Positions 5,669 through 8,401 of a stretch of DNA of 8,401 nt are shown piece by piece. Source of the stretch: Acetobacteraceae bacterium (GTDB taxonomy: Bacteria; Pseudomonadota; Alphaproteobacteria; Acetobacterales; Acetobacteraceae). The stretch covers positions 1 through 8,401 of the forward strand of contig JADGHI010000144.1 in the NCBI GenBank assembly GCA_019689515.1, given 5' to 3'. The notes below the pieces were generated by a model. It was not told where the DNA came from. It made no database searches and saw only the letters and a list, made by a program, of their open reading frames with translations. Position numbers and translations under genes: made by a program. Numbering within the stretch: the first letter of the stretch is position 1; every line of letters starts with the position of its first letter.

Positions 5669-6313
5669 GCCGCAGCCCCGGCGGTCGGCCGGCCGCGTCG
5701 CCGCTCGGTACCGGGCCGGCGTGGCGGGGAAAAGGGCGGGGCAGGGGTGCCGGTTTCGGGCAGGGCTGCCATCGCTGCGACCAGCCAGCCGCGTCGGGAG
5801 CATCGCCTCGTCGCCAAGGAATGGCCGGTCGGTCGTCTGCCGCCACTACGAGCAGCCCGCCGCCGATGGCGCGCGCAGCCAGGATCATCGCCGGCATCCG
5901 AGGCCGACCCTCATCGGCTGGCCGTCGGTTGGATCATCCCGGGCGCGCGGCCGTCGGTCCGCCTGCGCGTCGCCGACGCTCGCGCCCCCGGCATCGCGGC
6001 AGGCCCGCCTCGCGACCCGACGCGCCTGCGCTCTCCGGCGGGGTGGCGCCGCCTGCGGAGTAGAGCCGCCCGATCGCCTTGAACGAGTTCGGCGGCCGAT
6101 ATGGGCGATCGTTCGCCGGCTGGTTCCCGGGATCGTAGGCGCGTTGCCGTTGGAAGGCGGATGATGACCGAAAGGCGGACGGTAACGCGGTTCTGCCCGG
6201 CTGACGGGCGTGCAGGCGCGAATCACCGCAACTTTACGCTGGTGGACAGCCCGTCACACTAAGCTACGCGTGGCCTGGAACAATAAAGGCTCCGAAGAGA
6301 GGGAAGAGAAGCG
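5669..6313. other. Intergenic stretch of about 645 bases without a convincing gene
   Basis: All six frames here give only Arg/Ala/Pro-rich translations with no recognisable motif, and none has a good ribosome binding site. Visible structure is minor: a palindromic CGGCCGGCCG just after the MipA stop, a short repeated GGCCGTCGGT (around 5924 and 5949), and an 8-bp inverted repeat CGATCGCC (6071-6078) / GGCGATCG (6104-6111) with a 25-base spacer. The last 100 bases are relatively AT-richer and presumably hold the promoter of the small gene at 6314. The rest could be a decayed gene, an untranslated leader or an unrecognised RNA; the sequence alone does not decide. Confidence 0.5.
6233..6261 (+). 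promoter_or_regulatory. Weak promoter candidate for the small secreted protein
   Basis: TTTACG (6233-6238) and ACACTA (6256-6261) are separated by 17 bases in a locally AT-richer stretch about 50 bases before the ATG at 6314. Other pairings are possible nearby, such as TAAGCT at 6260-6265, so the exact boxes are uncertain. Confidence 0.25.
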
Positions 6314-6586
6314 ATGATGACCATCCGCGGGGTCACCATAGCGTTGTTCTGCGCTGCCCTGGTCGCGGCGCTTCCGGCAAGCGCCGCGCAGCAGCGCCGC
6401 TCGTCCGCGCCCGACCGGCAGTCGGCCGAGGTCGAACGCCTGAACGAGGAAAGCCTCCAGCGTGCGCGCCAGGGCCTGAACTCGCCGACGCCAGGTCCGG
6501 ATACCACCTCGAACCTGAACCGCATGAGCGAGGAGGCGGCGCGCCAGGGGCGCGACATGCGCAGCGCGCCCATGCCCTTCCGTTGA
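6314..6586 (+). CDS. Small secreted/periplasmic protein of unknown function
   Basis: This 90-residue protein has a clear signal peptide: Arg5, a hydrophobic core VTIALFCAALVAAL (7-20) and PASA ahead of probable cleavage after Ala24. The mature part of about 66 residues is hydrophilic, Arg/Gln/Glu-rich and probably helical in SAEVERLNEESLQRARQG (37-54). A Pro/Thr turn PTPGPDTT (58-65) and a second helix NLNRMSEEAARQGRDM (67-82) follow. There are no cysteines and no lipobox, so it is likely a free periplasmic or secreted protein. A purine-rich ribosome binding region (about 6294-6311) precedes two adjacent ATG codons (6314 and 6317); either may be used. I do not recognise a named family. The signal peptide and typical codon use make it a real gene. 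It stands alone, facing the DUF3293/rlmI operon. Confidence 0.75.
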   Translation: MMTIRGVTIALFCAALVAALPASAAQQRRSSAPDRQSAEVERLNEESLQRARQGLNSPTPGPDTTSNLNRMSEEAARQGRDMRSAPMPFR

Positions 6587-6606
6587 TCGCGCGCGCCCGA
6601 GTCGCT

Positions 6607-6632
6607 GCGGCCGGTGGCGAACCGGCGGCCGC
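6607..6632 (+). terminator. Short GC hairpin after the small secreted gene
   Basis: GCGGCCG (6607-6613) pairs perfectly with CGGCCGC (6626-6632) across a 12-base loop, starting 20 bases after the stop at 6586. No T-run follows. It may act together with the larger hairpin at 6654-6700. Confidence 0.3.
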
Positions 6633-6653
6633 GGCATGGGAGAGCTGCGCCTG

Positions 6654-6700
6654 TCGGCCGGGACCGCGCGGGCACCTATCGGTGCCGCGCGGACGGCCGA
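6654..6700. terminator. Long imperfect hairpin between convergent genes, probable bidirectional terminator
   Basis: The core stem pairs CCGCGCGGGCACC (6664-6676) with GGTGCCGCGCGG (6681-6692), twelve base pairs with one bulged G, around a TATC loop (6677-6680). An outer stem pairs TCGGCC (6654-6659) with GGCCGA (6695-6700). The structure ends one base before the stop codon of the minus-strand DUF3293 gene (6702-6704) and lies 67 bases after the plus-strand small gene, so it could serve both directions. There is no T-tract, as is common in very GC-rich genomes. Confidence 0.6.
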
Positions 6701-6701
6701 G

Positions 6702-7142
6702 TCAGGACACCGGCGATATCTCCTGCGCCGGCGCCGGCGGGCCGTAGTCGAGCAGCACGAGACGCGCCGGCGCACCACGTTGCACCACCACGATCCCGCG
6801 CTGGCGGAAGCGCCGCGCGAGCACCACCAGCCGGCGCGGATCGCCGGCGATCAGCAGGTGCCGCTCCGCCCAGCCGCGGCCGCGCCCCCATCCCTCGGCG
6901 AAGCGCAGCCGGCGCGCCACCGCGCGCAGCGCCGCGTGGCGCCGTTCGTTCAAGCCGGGCGGGAAGCGGCGCGCCCACGGGTTCCACGCCGAGACGAAGG
7001 CGCCCTGCCGGGCGCCGAGGCGGCGAAGAAGCCGGTCCACCGCGGCGCTGCGACGGCCGATCCGGGCAACCGTCCCTTCCGCCTCGTACTCGGTCGCGCG
7101 CCAGGCGCGCAGCAGCCGCGCCGTGGCCGCCGCCGCGCTCAT
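6702..7142 (-). CDS. DUF3293 domain-containing protein
   Basis: This 146-residue protein matches the DUF3293 pattern: LLRAWRATEY (10-19), FVSAWNPWARRFPPGLNERRHAAL (49-72), a GRGWAERHLLIAGD block (88-101) and RLVVLARRFRQRGIVVVQRGAPARLVLL (104-131). The family has no established function. The ATG at 7142 is chosen because it overlaps the stop of the upstream rlmI-like gene by 4 bases (ATGA). There is no evident ribosome binding site, so translation probably depends on ribosomes finishing rlmI. A longer upstream reading to 7265 lies inside the rlmI gene and adds unrelated Pro/Arg-rich sequence. The tight coupling hints at a role near RNA or ribosome metabolism, but this is only inference from context. 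Confidence 0.82.
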   Translation of the reverse strand: MSAAAATARLLRAWRATEYEAEGTVARIGRRSAAVDRLLRRLGARQGAFVSAWNPWARRFPPGLNERRHAALRAVARRLRFAEGWGRGRGWAERHLLIAGDPRRLVVLARRFRQRGIVVVQRGAPARLVLLDYGPPAPAQEISPVS

Positions 7143-8353
7143 GGCAATTGCAGGAGCATCGCCTTGAGATAGGCGCTCTCCGGCAGCAGCGGGTGAACGG
7201 GATGGTCCGGTCCCGCGCCGCCCTGGAACAGGATGCGCGCCTGGTCGCGCCGCCGTGCCCGCCACAGCCCGTGCACCACCGCGTCGGCGAATTCGCCCGG
7301 CGCGACGTGATGGCTGCAGGAGGCGAGGAACAGGAAGCCGCCCGGCGCCACCAGCGCCGCCGCCTGCCGCGCCAGCTTGGCGTAGCCGCGCAGGGCCGGT
7401 CCGTGGTCCTTGCGGCTCTTCGCGAAGGCTGGCGGGTCGGCGATGACGAGGTCGAAGCGCCTCCCTGCCTCGGCGAGGCGCGCGAGCTCCGCCATCGCGT
7501 CGGCCCGGCTGGTCTCGACGCGCTCAGCGAGGCCGTTCTCCCGCGCCGCCTCCGCGGCTAGCGCCAGGGCCGGCGCGCTGGAGTCGAGCAGCGTCACCCG
7601 CGCCGCGCCGGCGGCCGCGCAGCGCAGCCCAAAGGCGCCGGTGTGGGCGAAGGCGTCGAGCACCTCCGCACCGGATGCGGCGAGCCGCGCGACGCGGTCG
7701 CGGTTCTCGCGCTGGTCGAAGAACCAGCCCGTCTTCTGCCCGCCGAGAAGGTCCACGGCGAAGCGCACGCCGCCCTCCTCGACCACCGCGCCGGCCTCGG
7801 CCGCGCCGTGCAGCAGCCGGACCTCCTCCGCGAGCCCTTCGAGCTTCCGCACGCCGGCGTCGTTGCGCGCCACGATCGCGCGCGGTGCGAGCAGCCCGGC
7901 CAGTGCCTCGACGAGCATCGGCGTGGCGCGGTCCATCCCGGCGGTGTTGGCCTGCAGCGCGAGGACGTCGCCGTAGCGGTCCACCACGAGCCCGGGGAGG
8001 CCGTCCGCCTCGGCGTGCACCAGACGGTAGAAGGGCGCATCGTAGAGTCGGTCGCGCAGGGCCAGGCAGGCGCGCAGCCGCGCGGCGAACCAGCCGGCGT
8101 CGATCACCGCGTCCGCGTCGCGGTCGAGGCGCCGCGCGGCGATCAGGCTGTGCGGGTTGAAGTGCCAGGCGCCGTGCACGATGCCGTCATCGCCGACGAG
8201 CCGCACGACGCTGCCGGGCGGGACGGACCGCGCCGCGGCGTCCATCGCGATCTCGTTGGAGAAGGCCCAGGGGTGGCCGGACTTCACCCTCCGGTCGCGG
8301 CCCGGAAGCAGGCGGATGGTCGGGCGGGATTGTGGGGGCTGAGGCTCGGACAT
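7139..8353 (-). CDS. rlmI: RlmI-like class I SAM-dependent 23S rRNA (cytosine-5) methyltransferase
   Basis: This 404-residue protein has the RlmI architecture. An N-terminal PUA RNA-binding domain (about 11-80, including LLPGRDRRVKSGHPWAFSNEI) is followed by the EEHE-like central region with HAEADGLPGLVVDRYGDVLALQ (113-134) and QKTGWFFDQRENR (206-218). The catalytic Rossmann domain follows. SAM-binding motif I is VLDAFAHTGAFGL (231-243), with His where E. coli RlmI has Tyr. The catalytic region has DPPAFAKS (306-313) and SCSHH (345-349), with Cys346 the likely nucleophile, and the C terminus is HPLLPESAYLKAMLL (387-401). E. coli RlmI makes m5C1962 in 23S rRNA; this protein probably does the same or a close equivalent. 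The ATG at 8353 follows an upstream CTAG-containing element and lacks a ribosome binding site. It is the first gene of a two-gene minus-strand operon with the DUF3293 gene. Confidence 0.88.
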   Translation of the reverse strand: MSEPQPPQSRPTIRLLPGRDRRVKSGHPWAFSNEIAMDAAARSVPPGSVVRLVGDDGIVHGAWHFNPHSLIAARRLDRDADAVIDAGWFAARLRACLALRDRLYDAPFYRLVHAEADGLPGLVVDRYGDVLALQANTAGMDRATPMLVEALAGLLAPRAIVARNDAGVRKLEGLAEEVRLLHGAAEAGAVVEEGGVRFAVDLLGGQKTGWFFDQRENRDRVARLAASGAEVLDAFAHTGAFGLRCAAAGAARVTLLDSSAPALALAAEAARENGLAERVETSRADAMAELARLAEAGRRFDLVIADPPAFAKSRKDHGPALRGYAKLARQAAALVAPGGFLFLASCSHHVAPGEFADAVVHGLWRARRRDQARILFQGGAGPDHPVHPLLPESAYLKAMLLQLP

Positions 8354-8362
8354 GCTGCGCGG

Positions 8363-8368
8363 GGCCTA
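8363..8368 (-). promoter_or_regulatory. Possible -10 element close to the rlmI-like start
   Basis: On the minus strand TAGGCC (8368-8363) within GCTAGGCC ends 9 bases before the ATG at 8353, which has no Shine-Dalgarno sequence. This resembles the TAGCCT element that sits 6 bases before the ATG at 648 and suggests a very short or absent leader. No clear -35 box is visible before the window edge, so this is weak. Confidence 0.25.
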
Positions 8369-8401
8369 GCACGCGTGGTTCGGGAGCGCACGTCAGGGGG
8401 C

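Noticed and set aside
3781..5755. Repeated GGCGGGGCAGGGG (3781, 5735) and AGGGGTGCCGGTT (3847, 5743) in two intergenic regions
   Set aside because: Matches of 13 bases are expected several times by chance in an 8.4-kb sequence of this GC content, and the flanks do not align.
7143..7265. A longer DUF3293 protein starting at 7265
   Set aside because: The extension lies wholly within the rlmI-like gene in another frame; the ATGA overlap at 7139-7142 is the usual operon arrangement.

Overview
The window is chromosomal DNA of very high GC content, densely coded, with codons strongly biased to G or C at third positions. The protein types (SH3-tandem periplasmic protein, MipA/OmpV outer-membrane protein, RlmI-type methyltransferase, DUF3293 protein) and the near absence of AT-rich promoters suggest a Gram-negative alphaproteobacterium. 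I would guess a Roseomonas-like member of the Acetobacteraceae. That placement is an inference from gene content and sequence style. I see no tRNA, rRNA, CRISPR array, insertion sequence or phage gene.

Layout. Positions 2-574 (+) hold the 3' part of a tandem-SH3 exported protein whose start lies outside the window. Positions 648-1835 (+) hold a tightly coupled three-gene operon for a cobalt-type nitrile hydratase or thiocyanate hydrolase-like enzyme. In it the usual beta subunit is split into two separate 100-residue proteins, followed by the metal-binding alpha subunit with a Cys-Thr-Leu-Cys-Ser-Cys claw. Converging on it is a nitroreductase-family flavoprotein (1867-2514, -). This is divergent from an amidohydrolase of the lactonase-like COG3618 type (2694-3749, +). 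After a 282-base gap with hairpins comes a two-gene operon (4032-5668, +) of a class I SAM methyltransferase and a MipA/OmpV-family outer-membrane protein, with a 4-base start/stop overlap. A gap of about 645 bases with no convincing gene follows. Then comes a small secreted protein (6314-6586, +), a strong hairpin, and a minus-strand operon: an RlmI-like 23S rRNA methyltransferase (7139-8353) whose stop overlaps the start of a DUF3293 protein (6702-7142).

The most notable item is the three-subunit hydratase. Its B-A-C gene order and split beta subunit match thiocyanate hydrolase, and the subunit split also recalls toyocamycin nitrile hydratase. The first subunit nevertheless keeps nitrile-hydratase-beta hallmarks (a HDLGG motif and an RRGIE motif carrying the active-site arginine). 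No maturation chaperone or amidase is in view, so substrate and cobalt-loading partner are open questions. The operon's first gene has no Shine-Dalgarno sequence and a promoter-like element placed so that the transcript would start at the ATG, suggesting a leaderless mRNA.
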